Shown here: piece after piece, positions 55,967-63,865 of the stretch
How positions within the stretch are numbered: position 1 is the first letter of the stretch
Layout: each line of letters opens with the position of its first letter
Assembly (NCBI GenBank): GCA_963839535.1
Contig: CAWIVF010000006.1
Location: 310,001 to 374,000 of the forward strand
From: RHKX01 sp963839535
Lineage (GTDB): Bacteria; Actinomycetota; Thermoleophilia; Solirubrobacterales; 70-9
Direction of reading: 5' to 3'
DNA length: 64,000 bases
Program-made: the position numbers and the translations under genes
Notes under the pieces: model-generated
The model's input: only the letters and a program-made list of their open reading frames with translations
The model's database searches: none
What the model was told of the DNA's origin: nothing

Positions 55967-56883
55967 TCGGGGCCGGCCGGATCCCCTGAGCGCCGCTCGG
56001 CCGAGACCGAGTAGGCCGCCGGGCGGTAGTTGAGGACCGGATCGCCGGTCGGCTCGATCCCGTCGGTCAGCCGCATCGGATCGAAGACGACGATCGAGCC
56101 GTCCTCCTCGGGGTCCGCGGCGACCTCGGTCAGCTCGAGGACGCCGGCATCCACCCGCCGCCGCTCGTCCGGCCAGTGGCTCGAGGGGTCGTCCACGTCG
56201 TCGCCCGGCTCGGCGACCTGCAGGTCGAGTGTCCAGCGCGCCGGCAGCGTCGCCTCGAGGCCGTCGCCGAGATAATCGCGGCCGAGCGCCCGCGCCTCTT
56301 TCACGCCGATCCAGCGCTCGCCCGCCTCCGGCCGCCAATCGGCGCGCACGTGCTCGGCCCTCCCCTCCCCATCGACCCAGCGGAACGCGTGCACTCCGTA
56401 GAAGCGGGTCTCGGAGAAGCTCGCGACCGGCCGCAGGGCCTTCGCGTTCGCGGGCAGCGAGCGCAGCGCCTTCGGGTGGGTGGCGAGGAACAGCGGGAGC
56501 TTCAGCGCCGTGGCGCGGCCACCGGTGTTGGCACGGATGAAGTCCAGGAACTCGTCCGGGCCCGAGGAGAAGAAGCGGGGGACGCTCTGGCTGACCAGAT
56601 CGGTGCGCGTCCCGTCCGGCAGCTCGAAGCTGACGGCGAGGCCGCGGACGTCCGGGGCGTAGTCGGGCACGCCGGGATCGCCGCCGCCGTTGGAGAGGCG
56701 CGCGAGCACCGGCACCGACTCCGCCTGCATGTGGGCCGCCCTCGTCAGCTCGCGGCCGGCGGCCGAGGCGGTGAACGTCCCGCGCGCCCAGACCCCCTTC
56801 GCGTGCAACGCCCGCCGACGCGGATGGCGGCCGAATCGCGCGTTGATCACGTCGACGGCCACCTCCGGGTCGGTCGGGGTCAT
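55945..56883 (-). CDS. Catalase-like heme protein (SrpA-type)
   Basis: 312 residues, shorter than full catalases (about 480). Keeps the distal His in HAKGVWARGTFTA, the RLSNGGGDPGVPDYAPDVRGLAVSF block and a proximal Tyr region LNYRPAAYSVSAERR. Where catalases have the distal Asn (NNTPVFF), this has SQSVPRFF, so activity may be peroxidase-like rather than dismutating. Its stop lies 22 nt inside the convergent acyl-CoA dehydrogenase gene. ATG 56883 starts 5 nt after the AIM24 gene stop. Confidence 0.78.
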   Translation of the reverse strand: MTPTDPEVAVDVINARFGRHPRRRALHAKGVWARGTFTASAAGRELTRAAHMQAESVPVLARLSNGGGDPGVPDYAPDVRGLAVSFELPDGTRTDLVSQSVPRFFSSGPDEFLDFIRANTGGRATALKLPLFLATHPKALRSLPANAKALRPVASFSETRFYGVHAFRWVDGEGRAEHVRADWRPEAGERWIGVKEARALGRDYLGDGLEATLPARWTLDLQVAEPGDDVDDPSSHWPDERRRVDAGVLELTEVAADPEEDGSIVVFDPMRLTDGIEPTGDPVLNYRPAAYSVSAERRSGDPAGPDQSANSA

Positions 56884-56887
56884 GCGA

Positions 56888-57613
56888 TCAGCCCCCCAGC
56901 ATCTTCCCCAGCGCCCCCGCGCCGCCGCCTCCGCTGCCGCCCGCCGCGGGACCGTTGACGCGACCCTCGGACGGCTGGATCAGGACCCAGCCCTTGCCCG
57001 AGAAGGAGATCTGCATCGTCTCCCCGGAGCCGCGCCCGATCAGGGTCTTCAGGTTCACGTCGGCCTTGACCGACGAGGTGAGCCCGCTCGACCAGGTGAT
57101 CGCCGCCTGTGGATCGGCGAAGGTGGACTCGCCGTCGACGTCGAGCAGGACGGGGGGACCGTCGGAGATGATCGCGACGTAGCCGGTGCCCTCGAGATGC
57201 ATGTTGTAGAGCCCGCCGCCGAGCATCCCGGAGACGCCCTCGACCCGCTTGATGTCCCAGTCGATGCCGTCCTCGAAGGCGAGCACGTTGGCGCCGTTTG
57301 CGGTGATCGACTCGTTCTGGAGCTTGAGCAGCTGGATTTCCTGACCGAGGTCGGCGAGGAACACCTCACCGCGTCCCGAGACCTTCATCAGGTCGGTGCC
57401 CTCGCTGGTCATGGCCTTCTTGACGAAGCGCGCCATCCCGCCGCTGCCGGCGTGCTCGAACTTCACCTCGCCCTGGTAGGCGACCATCGAACCGAGCTTC
57501 GCCTGGATCGTGGCCTCGGACAACTCGACCTTGAGCATCTTCGAGTTCTGGAGGGAGAACGACTCCGCCGTCTCGGTCTCCCTGAGGCTGGAAAGTGTCT
57601 GCTCGAGTGCCAT
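56888..57613 (-). CDS. AIM24-family protein
   Basis: 241 residues of the beta-prism AIM24/TraP-like fold: FSLQNSKMLKVELSEATIQA, GSMVAYQGEVKFEHAGSGG, ANGANVLAFEDGIDWDIKRV, then GLYNMHLEGTGYVAIISDG and a Gly-rich C-terminus (AAGGSGGGGAGALG). In yeast the relative is mitochondrial; in bacteria the role is unknown, with links to membrane or stress. ATG 57613. Confidence 0.85.
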   Translation of the reverse strand: MALEQTLSSLRETETAESFSLQNSKMLKVELSEATIQAKLGSMVAYQGEVKFEHAGSGGMARFVKKAMTSEGTDLMKVSGRGEVFLADLGQEIQLLKLQNESITANGANVLAFEDGIDWDIKRVEGVSGMLGGGLYNMHLEGTGYVAIISDGPPVLLDVDGESTFADPQAAITWSSGLTSSVKADVNLKTLIGRGSGETMQISFSGKGWVLIQPSEGRVNGPAAGGSGGGGAGALGKMLGG

Positions 57614-57651
57614 TCGTCTCTCCGTTCACTTTCGAGGGGAGGCTCCGGACC

Positions 57652-58312
57652 TTAGAACCCGTGCCTCCATCGGCGCACGGATCTCAGCTCAGCTTCGGGC
57701 CGAGGGCCCGTCGCTCCGACCTCCGGCTCGAGGCCGGCCCGGCGCCGGCGCCAGCGGCGGATCGCGCCGCCGATCCGGCGCCAGAGCAGCACGACGAGGG
57801 TGATCCCGGTCGCGAGGAGGACTGCCTGCGAGGACCGCGGCGAGCACCGGATGGTTGATCGAGAACAGGATCACGACGGCGACGAGCCCGTCCTCGGTGA
57901 GGCTGGCGAAGATGTTCGACGCCGGCTCCGGCGAGGTGTTGATCCCGAGGCGGAGCCCGGCCTTCGCCGAGTGGCTGGCCAGCGCGACGGCGCCGCTGGA
58001 CCCGGCGCCGAGCGCCTCCTCGACGCCGGTGATCCCGCTCTCGCCGGCGAACTGGAAGCCGAGCACCACCGCGACCAGCGGCCGGACGACCGTGTGGATG
58101 GCGTCCCAGACGCTGTCCGCGCCCGGGATCTTGTCGATGACGAACTCGAGGCCGAAGAGCGCGAGCGCGACCGCGATGACGGGCGTCCGCTCGAGGTCCG
58201 GGGGGACCGCGCCGACGTCGAGCCGGCCGAGGATCCCGAGCAGCGCGACGGTCAGGTACGAGTTGATCCCCGAGGCCCACCCCGTGCTGAACAGCGTCGC
58301 GACGAAGTCCAT
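57652..58312 (-). CDS. DUF4126 membrane protein, frameshifted
   Basis: About 219 residues with five or six helices: LFSTGWASGINSYLTVALLG, VIAVALALFGLEFVIDKIPG (family-typical), VVRPLVAVVLGFQFAGE, DGLVAVVILFSINHPVLAAV. One base extra near 57822; repaired, the end reads VLLATGITLVVLLWRRIGGA with a basic tail, stopping at 57652. Function unknown. ATG 58312 follows a TAGGGT box by 7 nt. Confidence 0.8.
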
Positions 58313-58319
58313 CGCCGCG

Positions 58320-58325
58320 ACCCTA
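58320..58325 (-). promoter_or_regulatory. -10 box of a leaderless promoter for the DUF4126 gene
   Basis: TAGGGT on the minus strand, 7 nt before ATG 58312. Confidence 0.5.
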
Positions 58326-58326
58326 G

Positions 58327-58896
58327 TCAGCGACGGGTGAGGACGAAGAGCGGGATCCGGCGGGCGGCGAGATCCTGGAAGGCCTCGGCGGAGGGCTGGA
58401 GCTCGACCCAGCGTCGCCAGAGCCGCTCCCGCTCGGAGCCGTGGGCGCGGCGCGCCGTCACCTCGATGGTGTCGCCGCCGAGCGTGATCCGCGCGCGCGG
58501 CTCGGCGTCGAGGTTGAGCGCCCAGGCCGGGTGACCCGGGCGCCCGAGGTTCATCCCGGCGAGGACGAGGTCGTCGCCCTCGACGAAGCAGGCGACGGCG
58601 GTCGTCCGGGACTGCCCGCTGCGGCGGCCCACGGTGGTCAGGGCGAGGACCGGCTGGCCGGCGGCGAAGAGCCAGGAGCGGCGCAGGCGGCCCCCGGCTC
58701 GCCCGAGCAGCCAGCCGTGGAAGCGGGTCACCCAGGTGGTGACGAAGGGGATCTGGTTGGGCAGCCGCGCGAGCCGCGCGAACCAGGGGCCGAGCCCGGG
58801 CAGGTCGACCAGCCGGCCGAAGGCGGCGCCGACGCGGACGCGACGGCTGTCGGCTCGGACCAGGTCCGCAAGCGGTTTCTCTTGGTAGGCATCCAA
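58327..58896 (-). CDS. Deazaflavin (F420)-dependent nitroreductase-family protein
   Basis: About 189 residues of the split beta-barrel DDN family: LTTVGRRSGQSRTTAVACFV (F420-binding), LVLAGMNLGRPGHPAWALNL and ARITLGGDTIEVTAR. Members reduce nitro compounds, quinones or enones with F420H2. The 5' end is uncertain: a TTG at 58896 is the first in-frame start, but one palindrome overlaps it, and the GTG coding VRADS is a later choice. Divergent from a TetR gene across two twin palindromes, so it is the likely regulated target. Confidence 0.85.
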   Translation of the reverse strand: MDAYQEKPLADLVRADSRRVRVGAAFGRLVDLPGLGPWFARLARLPNQIPFVTTWVTRFHGWLLGRAGGRLRRSWLFAAGQPVLALTTVGRRSGQSRTTAVACFVEGDDLVLAGMNLGRPGHPAWALNLDAEPRARITLGGDTIEVTARRAHGSERERLWRRWVELQPSAEAFQDLAARRIPLFVLTRR

Positions 58897-58918
58897 GACT
58901 CTTGGCAGCCTAGCAAGA
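58880..58918. promoter_or_regulatory. Two tandem 19-bp palindromes, likely TetR operators
   Basis: Both read TCTTG-N9-CAAGA: 58880-58898 and 58900-58918. Centres are 20 bp apart, about two helix turns. They overlap the start of the oxidoreductase gene and its TAGGCT -10 box (58907-58912). The next gene encodes a TetR regulator. Confidence 0.65.
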
Positions 58919-58946
58919 TCAGCGTGGATAGCGTGAGACTGAGGGG

Positions 58947-59489
58947 GTGCCGAGAACGCGCCCGGAGAAGGAACGCGAGGAGAAGGTCACCGAGGTGCTC
59001 GACGCCGCGGGCCGCCGGCTCCGCGAGGGCGGCTACGAGGCCCTGTCCGTCGCCGCGATCGCGCGCGAGCTCGGCCTCTCCCCCAACTCGATCTACTGGT
59101 ACTTCCCCGCCAAGGACGATCTCTTCGTCGCCGCCGTGCGCCACATCCTGGCCGGGATCCTGGCCGCGAAGCCCCCCGGCCGCCGCACCCTCGAGAGCCG
59201 CGTCATCTGGTTCGTCGAGAGGCTCGACGACTACGAGCAGGTGCGCAGCGCCCTCCGCGAACGCGCCCGTCAGTCCCCGGCAGTCGCCGAGTTCGCCGAG
59301 GAACTGGAGGAGGCCCAGCGCCAGATGCTCACGAACGCCCTGGCAGGCGAGGTCCCCGAGGAGGACCGGGAGATGGCAACCGAGGCCTTACTGGCAACGA
59401 TCGAGGGAGCAAACGCCCGCCGCCTGGGCAAACAGGAGCGCCGCCGCCTGGTCAAGTTCGCCCTGGACAGGTTCACCCTCCCCACCTAA
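58947..59489 (+). CDS. TetR-family transcriptional regulator
   Basis: 180 residues. N-terminal HTH: KVTEVLDAAGRRLREGGYEAL, VAAIARELGLSPNSIYWYFP with the recognition helix, AKDDLFVAAVRHIL. The ligand domain is Arg/Glu-rich and short. GTG 58947 with a GAGGGG site; TAGCGT box at 58929-58934 is about 12 nt upstream. Its twin operators lie in the divergent gap and should silence the oxidoreductase and itself until an unknown ligand binds. Confidence 0.9.
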   Translation: MPRTRPEKEREEKVTEVLDAAGRRLREGGYEALSVAAIARELGLSPNSIYWYFPAKDDLFVAAVRHILAGILAAKPPGRRTLESRVIWFVERLDDYEQVRSALRERARQSPAVAEFAEELEEAQRQMLTNALAGEVPEEDREMATEALLATIEGANARRLGKQERRRLVKFALDRFTLPT

Positions 59490-59547
59490 CTCACGCCCCC
59501 TCCCCTTTCAAGTCCGTGGGGCCAACCGCCCATCGACGCGCGTCGAA

Positions 59548-59635
59548 GGGGCCGGTGGGGGGATCCGCCGTGCCGAACTCAGGGAGCGAGCGCAGCGAGC
59601 GACGGGAGGGCCGCCGTGGTCCCCCCACCGGCCCC
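59548..59635. terminator. Long GC-rich hairpin between convergent genes
   Basis: Arms GGGGCCGGTGGGGGGATC and GGTCCCCCCACCGGCCCC pair over 18 positions with one mismatch around a 52-nt core rich in GAGCG repeats. Bidirectional terminator between the TetR and thiolase genes. Confidence 0.65.
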
Positions 59636-59651
59636 CCGCCAAAACCTCGCT

Positions 59652-60818
59652 CTAGTTGAGCCGCTCGACGATCAGAGCCTCGCCCTGACCCCCAGCGACG
59701 CACATCGTCTCCAGCCCCACCTGATGATCGTCCGTCTCCATCACATTCAGCAACGTGCCCATGATCCGGGCGCCGGTCATGCCGAACGGATGGCCGAGCG
59801 CGATCGCGCCGCCGTGGGTGTTGAGCTTGTCCTGGTCGATCCCGCACTCCGCCATGATCGGGATCACCTGAGCGGCGAACGCCTCGTTGAGCTCGACGGC
59901 GTCGACGTCGCCGATCGACATCCCGGCGCGGTCGAGGACCTTCTTGACGGCGGGGATCGGGGCGACCCCCATGTACTCGGGGTTGTTGCCGGCGGTGGCG
60001 GCGGTGACGATCCGCGCCCGCGGCTTCAGGCCGAGCTCCTTGGCCTTGGTGTCGGACATGATCAGCACCGCGGCGGCACCGTCGTTGAGCGGGCACGAGT
60101 TGCCGGCCGTGACGCCGCCACCACCGAAGGCCTCCTTCAGCGAGCCGAGCTTCTCGCGCATGTCGCCCTCGTCCTTGCGGGGGCCGTCGTCCTTGGCGAC
60201 CTCGCCGTTCGGGGTCTGGACCGGGACGATCTCGCGATCGAAGAACCCGGCCTCCTGCGACTCGACCGCGAGGTGCTGGGAGCGCAGCGCGTAGTCGTCC
60301 ATGTCGTCGCGGGAGACGCCGTACTTCTCGGCGACGTTGACCGCGGTGATCCCCATGTCGATGTAGACGTTCGGGTAGCCCTCGTGCTCGCCGGTGAGCT
60401 TCTCGTTCTTGTCGTCGCCGGCGGCGACCTCGCTGCGCTCGTTGAAGCGCGAGACGAACTCGACCCCGGCCGCGATGTAGGCGTCGCCCTCGCCGTTCTT
60501 GACGGCGTTGGACGCGTGCCGGATCGCGTCGAGCGAGGAGGCGCAGTAACGGGAGACGGTCACGCCGGTGGTCTCCTCGCCGAGCTTCTCGGAGAGCAGG
60601 ACCATGATCCGGGCGATGTTGAAGCCCTGCAGGCCCTGCGGCATGCCGACGCCGCAGATGACGTCCTGGATCAGCGCCGGGTCGACGTCGGGGTTGCGCT
60701 CGAGCAGCTGGTCGATGACGAAGGCGCCGGTCTCATCCGGGCGCAGCTGGGCCAGCGAGCCCTTGAAGGCGCGGCCGATCGGGGTGCGCAGGGTGTCGAC
60801 GATGACTGCTTCAGGCAT
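59652..60818 (-). CDS. Acetyl-CoA acyltransferase (thiolase)
   Basis: 388 residues, last step of beta-oxidation or its reverse. Nucleophile Cys in VSRYCASSLDAIRHA, then NEAFAAQVIPIMAECGI, catalytic His in GGAIALGHPFGMTGARI and second Cys in CVAGGQG. Degradative (FadA/FadI) rather than biosynthetic by length and motifs, but not certain. ATG 60818 has AAGGAGA upstream. The acyl-CoA dehydrogenase at 54 kb could be its partner. Confidence 0.93.
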   Translation of the reverse strand: MPEAVIVDTLRTPIGRAFKGSLAQLRPDETGAFVIDQLLERNPDVDPALIQDVICGVGMPQGLQGFNIARIMVLLSEKLGEETTGVTVSRYCASSLDAIRHASNAVKNGEGDAYIAAGVEFVSRFNERSEVAAGDDKNEKLTGEHEGYPNVYIDMGITAVNVAEKYGVSRDDMDDYALRSQHLAVESQEAGFFDREIVPVQTPNGEVAKDDGPRKDEGDMREKLGSLKEAFGGGGVTAGNSCPLNDGAAAVLIMSDTKAKELGLKPRARIVTAATAGNNPEYMGVAPIPAVKKVLDRAGMSIGDVDAVELNEAFAAQVIPIMAECGIDQDKLNTHGGAIALGHPFGMTGARIMGTLLNVMETDDHQVGLETMCVAGGQGEALIVERLN

Positions 60819-60933
60819 CAGGTTCTCCTTGATGGGACGAGTTTGGACACGAAGGTCGGACCCTTCGTGAGGCGAGAGGGTGCAACCGGAATGCTACGGA
60901 AGCGGCATAGGGACCGAGGTGAGCCGCAGCAAC

Positions 60934-60939
60934 TATCCT
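60934..60939 (+). promoter_or_regulatory. -10 box of a leaderless promoter for the rhodanese gene
   Basis: TATCCT, 7 nt before ATG 60947. Confidence 0.55.
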
Positions 60940-60946
60940 CGCGGCG

Positions 60947-61309
60947 ATGACCGAGCCAGAAGAGAACGGGACCGAGATCTCCTCCGAGCGCGCCAGCGAG
61001 CTGATCGCGGCCGGCGCGCAGCTCGTCGACGTGCGCCAGGACTACGAGTGGGAGGCCGGCCACATCAAGGAGGCCACCCACATCGTCCTCGAGACCCTCC
61101 CGTCGCGCGCCGAGGAGCTCGATCGCGATCGCCCCATCGTCTTCGCCTGCCGCACCGGCAGCCGCTCTTCCTTCGCCACCGCGGCCTTCCGCGAGGCCGG
61201 CTTCGAGGCCTACAACCTCTCCGGCGGCCTGGAGGAGTGGGTCCAGGAGGGGCGCGAGATCGAACCTGCCGACGGCGAGGTGGCCGGGCCACGGCCCGAC
61301 CTCACTTGA
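60947..61309 (+). CDS. Single-domain rhodanese
   Basis: 120 residues. ISSERASELIAAGAQLVDVR, EWEAGHIKEATHI, active loop VFACRTGSRSSFA with the sulfur-carrying Cys, and LSGGLEEWVQ. Transfers sulfane sulfur between carriers such as thiosulfate and thiols. No partner gene is adjacent; the following gene starts 10 nt later and may be co-transcribed. Confidence 0.92.
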   Translation: MTEPEENGTEISSERASELIAAGAQLVDVRQDYEWEAGHIKEATHIVLETLPSRAEELDRDRPIVFACRTGSRSSFATAAFREAGFEAYNLSGGLEEWVQEGREIEPADGEVAGPRPDLT

Positions 61310-61318
61310 CCTGAGCCG

Positions 61319-61876
61319 ATGAGCGCCACCGAGCCTCCGAACCCGAATCCGCCGACCGGCTCGGAGCCCGCCGCTGTCGTCCACGTCACCGAGGAGGAGG
61401 GGCTGCGCGCCTGGCTCGCGCAGATCGACCGCAAGCTCGGGACGCGCACCTATGCGGGCGCCGCGGCGGTCATCCTCGCCCTCGCGGCGGCGATCATCGC
61501 GATCGTGCTGGCGATCGACGCCCGCGACAACTCCGCCAGCCAGGAGGACGTCGCCCAGCTCGACAGCCGGGTGAGTGAGATCTCCACCTCCGCCGACTCG
61601 GCCGAGGCCGCCCAGAGCGACATCGACGCCCTCGAGAGCAGGATCTCCGGGTTGGAGAGCGAGGTCGACGGGCTCTCCGCCGGGAGCGCCGACGTCGAGC
61701 AGCGGATCTCCGTGATCGAGGACGACATCGAGGATCTGCGTGGCCAGATCTCCGACGCCGGGCCCGGCGCGGGCGACACCGGCGGCCCCCCGGCCGACAT
61801 CGGGGGCGCCTCGCCCGGCGGCTCGGGCGACCCGGACGACGGAGACTCCGGCGGGACCTCCCCCGGCGGCGATTAG
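61319..61876 (+). CDS. Membrane-anchored coiled-coil protein
   Basis: 185 residues. A Pro-rich start, a cytosolic helix (EEEGLRAWLAQIDRKLG), one membrane helix (AAAVILALAAAIIAIVLAID) and an outward coiled coil with regular heptads (DVAQLDSRVSEIS, DIDALESRISGLESEVDGL), then a Gly/Asp/Pro-rich tail. No named domain. The last GGPPADIGGASPGGSGDPDD region is low complexity. Role unknown. Confidence 0.7.
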   Translation: MSATEPPNPNPPTGSEPAAVVHVTEEEGLRAWLAQIDRKLGTRTYAGAAAVILALAAAIIAIVLAIDARDNSASQEDVAQLDSRVSEISTSADSAEAAQSDIDALESRISGLESEVDGLSAGSADVEQRISVIEDDIEDLRGQISDAGPGAGDTGGPPADIGGASPGGSGDPDDGDSGGTSPGGD

Positions 61877-61909
61877 CTCCCGACCACGACTGCCGTCCGC
61901 AGGCGGTTC

Positions 61910-61915
61910 TACAGT
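61910..61915 (+). promoter_or_regulatory. Possible -10 box for the DUF5679 gene
   Basis: TACAGT about 78 nt before ATG 61993. The leader contains a small GGCAC/GTGCC hairpin. Confidence 0.35.
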
Positions 61916-61992
61916 CGCGGCACGACGGTTGTGCCAAGCGGCACGAGCGTTCAATCCATCGGGCGCGAAGGCGTCCCGGAAGGAGAGCGACG

Positions 61993-62139
61993 ATGCCAGA
62001 GGGCTATTGCGTCAAAGAGCGCAAGAAGGTCGAGATCAAGGACCCGCAGCAGATCACGATGAAGAACGGGCGGCCGGCGATCCAGGGCACATGCCCCGAC
62101 TGCGGCACGAAGATCTTCAAGATCGGCAAGATGGACTGA
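61993..62139 (+). CDS. DUF5679 small zinc-ribbon-like protein
   Basis: 48 residues: MPEGYCVKERKKVEIKDPQQ, then a CPDCGTKIFKIGK knuckle. The family DUF5679 is common in actinobacteria and chloroflexi; one CxxC plus an earlier Cys may bind zinc. ATG 61993 has AAGGAGAG upstream at 7 nt. Function unknown. Too short for many gene finders. Confidence 0.8.
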   Translation: MPEGYCVKERKKVEIKDPQQITMKNGRPAIQGTCPDCGTKIFKIGKMD

Positions 62140-62216
62140 GGCCGGGCGGGCCTCCCCGCACGGTCGACGAGCCGAAGGGGGCCGGGCGCCGATCAGGGCG
62201 CCAAGCACCGAACCTC

Positions 62217-62258
62217 GCGATCGGTGGTGACGCGAGGTGCGATCGGTGAGAAGATAAT
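62217..62258 (+). promoter_or_regulatory. Direct repeats and -10 box upstream of the PAS gene
   Basis: GCGATCGGTG occurs at 62217-62226 and 62239-62248, 22 bp apart, just before a GATAAT -10 (62253-62258) that is 10 nt before ATG 62269. The first copy lies within an ACCTCGCG/CGCGAGGT hairpin (62212-62238). Looks like activator or repressor sites; the regulator is unknown. Confidence 0.45.
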
Positions 62259-62268
62259 CGGCACAACC

Positions 62269-62712
62269 ATGCCGAGCTCGCAGAAACCGCTGGAGCTGAT
62301 CCTGGCCCGGAACCTCCTGACCAGCGTCACCACGCCCGCCTTCCTGGTCGCGCGCGACGGCAGCCTCCTGTTCTACAACGAGGGCGCCGGCGCGCTCCTC
62401 GGCCGGCCCTTCGAGGACGTCGGCCAGCTGCCGCCAGGCGAGTGGTCGTCGTCCTTCGGCCCGCTCGACGACGAGGGCCAGACGATCCCGATCGAGGAGC
62501 TGCCGCTGACGCAGGCGCTGCGCGACGGCCGTCCGGCGCACGCGGAGTTCTGCGTCCGCTCGATCGACGGCGCCAGCCACCGGATCGAGGCCAGCGCGAT
62601 GCCGATCGTCGGCAACTCCTCCGGCGCCTCCGGCGCGATGGTGATCTTCTGGCCCGTCGACGCCGAGCACGCGCGCGAGGTTACGACCGGCCGTCACGAG
62701 GTCGTGGGATGA
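62269..62712 (+). CDS. PAS-domain protein
   Basis: 147 residues with one PAS domain: ILARNLLTSVTTPAFLVARD, GSLLFYNEGAGALLGRPFED, PIEELPLTQALRDGRPAHAE and IEASAMPIVGNSSGASGAMV. No output domain, so it may act by binding another protein. Its stop overlaps the start of a metallo-hydrolase (ATGA), and the pair likely works together. ATG 62269 lies 10 nt after GATAAT. Confidence 0.83.
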   Translation: MPSSQKPLELILARNLLTSVTTPAFLVARDGSLLFYNEGAGALLGRPFEDVGQLPPGEWSSSFGPLDDEGQTIPIEELPLTQALRDGRPAHAEFCVRSIDGASHRIEASAMPIVGNSSGASGAMVIFWPVDAEHAREVTTGRHEVVG

Positions 62713-63644
62713 GGGTCAAGGTCTGGGGAGCCCGAGGATCGGTGCCGGCGCCCGGGCCGGAGATGAATCGCTACGGGGGCAACACCTCCTGCGTGGAGGT
62801 GACCCTCTCGTCGGGCGAGACGCTGATCCTCGACGCGGGAACTGGGATCCGCACGCTCGGGTTCTCGCTGCCGCCGGAGATGCCGCGGATCAACATCCTC
62901 CTCACGCACCTGCACCTGGACCACATCCAGGGCCTGATGTTCTTCCCCCCCTGCTTCCGGGCGGAGTCGACGATCCGGATCTGGGGACCGAGCTCGCCGG
63001 AGGCTTCGCTCGAGGCGCGGATCGCGCGCTACATCTCGGCGCCGCTCTCCCCCGTCGAGGTCCGCGAGCTCCCCTGTGACGTGTCGTTCCTCGACGCCCC
63101 GGCAAGCGAGTGGACGATCGGCGACGCCACGATCCGCGCCGAGGCGGTCACCCATCGCGGTCCCACGCTCGGCTACCGGATCACCGACGGCGACACGACC
63201 CTCTGCTACATCCCCGACCACGAGCCGGCCCTGGGCAGCCCGCTGGACACCCTCGAGCCGGAGTGGATCTCCGGCTACAACCTGGCCAGCGGCGCCGACC
63301 TCCTGATCCACGACTGCCAGTACACCGACGAGGAGTACCCGGGCCACGAGGGCTGGGGCCACTCCCGGGTCGAGGACACCATCCTCTTCGCGTCCCGCGT
63401 CAAGGCCAAGCGGACGCTGCTCTTCCATCACGACCCGCTGCACACGGACGGCTTCCTCGACGACCTGCACCGGGAGGCGCAGGCCCGCTGGGAGGGGCTG
63501 GGCGGCGATCCGTCCGAGATCGAGATCGCGGCCGAGCGCTCGGAGCTGAACGTCACCGGGAGCGGCGATCACGCTCCCACCGTGCCGCTCGACCCGGGCA
63601 TCGCCACGCCTGTGGCGAGCAGCGCGCCGACACCTCTCACCTGA
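62709..63644 (+). CDS. MBL-fold metallo-hydrolase
   Basis: 311 residues. RVKVWGARGSVPAPGPEMNR with YGGNTSCVEV is the opening of a sub-group of PhnP/RNase Z-like hydrolases; metal site LTHLHLDHIQGL, later His in EAVTHRGPTLGYRI, Asp/His in LLIHDCQYTDEE and LLFHHDPLHTD. Two divalent metals expected. Members split cyclic nucleotide-type phosphodiesters. Pairing with a PAS gene and two cyclases in the window is suggestive, but no substrate is shown. Confidence 0.87.
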   Translation: MRVKVWGARGSVPAPGPEMNRYGGNTSCVEVTLSSGETLILDAGTGIRTLGFSLPPEMPRINILLTHLHLDHIQGLMFFPPCFRAESTIRIWGPSSPEASLEARIARYISAPLSPVEVRELPCDVSFLDAPASEWTIGDATIRAEAVTHRGPTLGYRITDGDTTLCYIPDHEPALGSPLDTLEPEWISGYNLASGADLLIHDCQYTDEEYPGHEGWGHSRVEDTILFASRVKAKRTLLFHHDPLHTDGFLDDLHREAQARWEGLGGDPSEIEIAAERSELNVTGSGDHAPTVPLDPGIATPVASSAPTPLT

Positions 63645-63659
63645 GCGGCTGAGCCGACA

Positions 63660-63681
63660 AAACCCCTTGTCCAAGGGGTTT
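63660..63681. terminator. Hairpin after the metallo-hydrolase gene
   Basis: AAACCCCTTG-TC-CAAGGGGTTT is a perfect 10-bp stem closing on TTT, a good factor-independent terminator. Confidence 0.7.
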
Positions 63682-63698
63682 CCGCAGGGCCCGGATCG

Positions 63699-63718
63699 CG
63701 GCCGGACAAGTCCGGCCG
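63699..63718. terminator. Second hairpin in the gap before the amt-like gene
   Basis: CGGCCGGAC-AA-GTCCGGCCG, a 9-bp perfect stem followed a few bases later by TTTT. Could be a terminator or part of the following gene's leader. Confidence 0.5.
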
Positions 63719-63865
63719 GCGAATTTTCGACGCCGGTACAAACACGGCCGGCCCGCTCGAGCTGAGACTGGTTGCGTTGGCAATCCACATCGCCGGGCGG
63801 CCTGCCCGGCGCGATCTCGACCGGCTTCCGCAAGGAGGCCCGTCGGCATAAGCAAGGAGTGAAAT

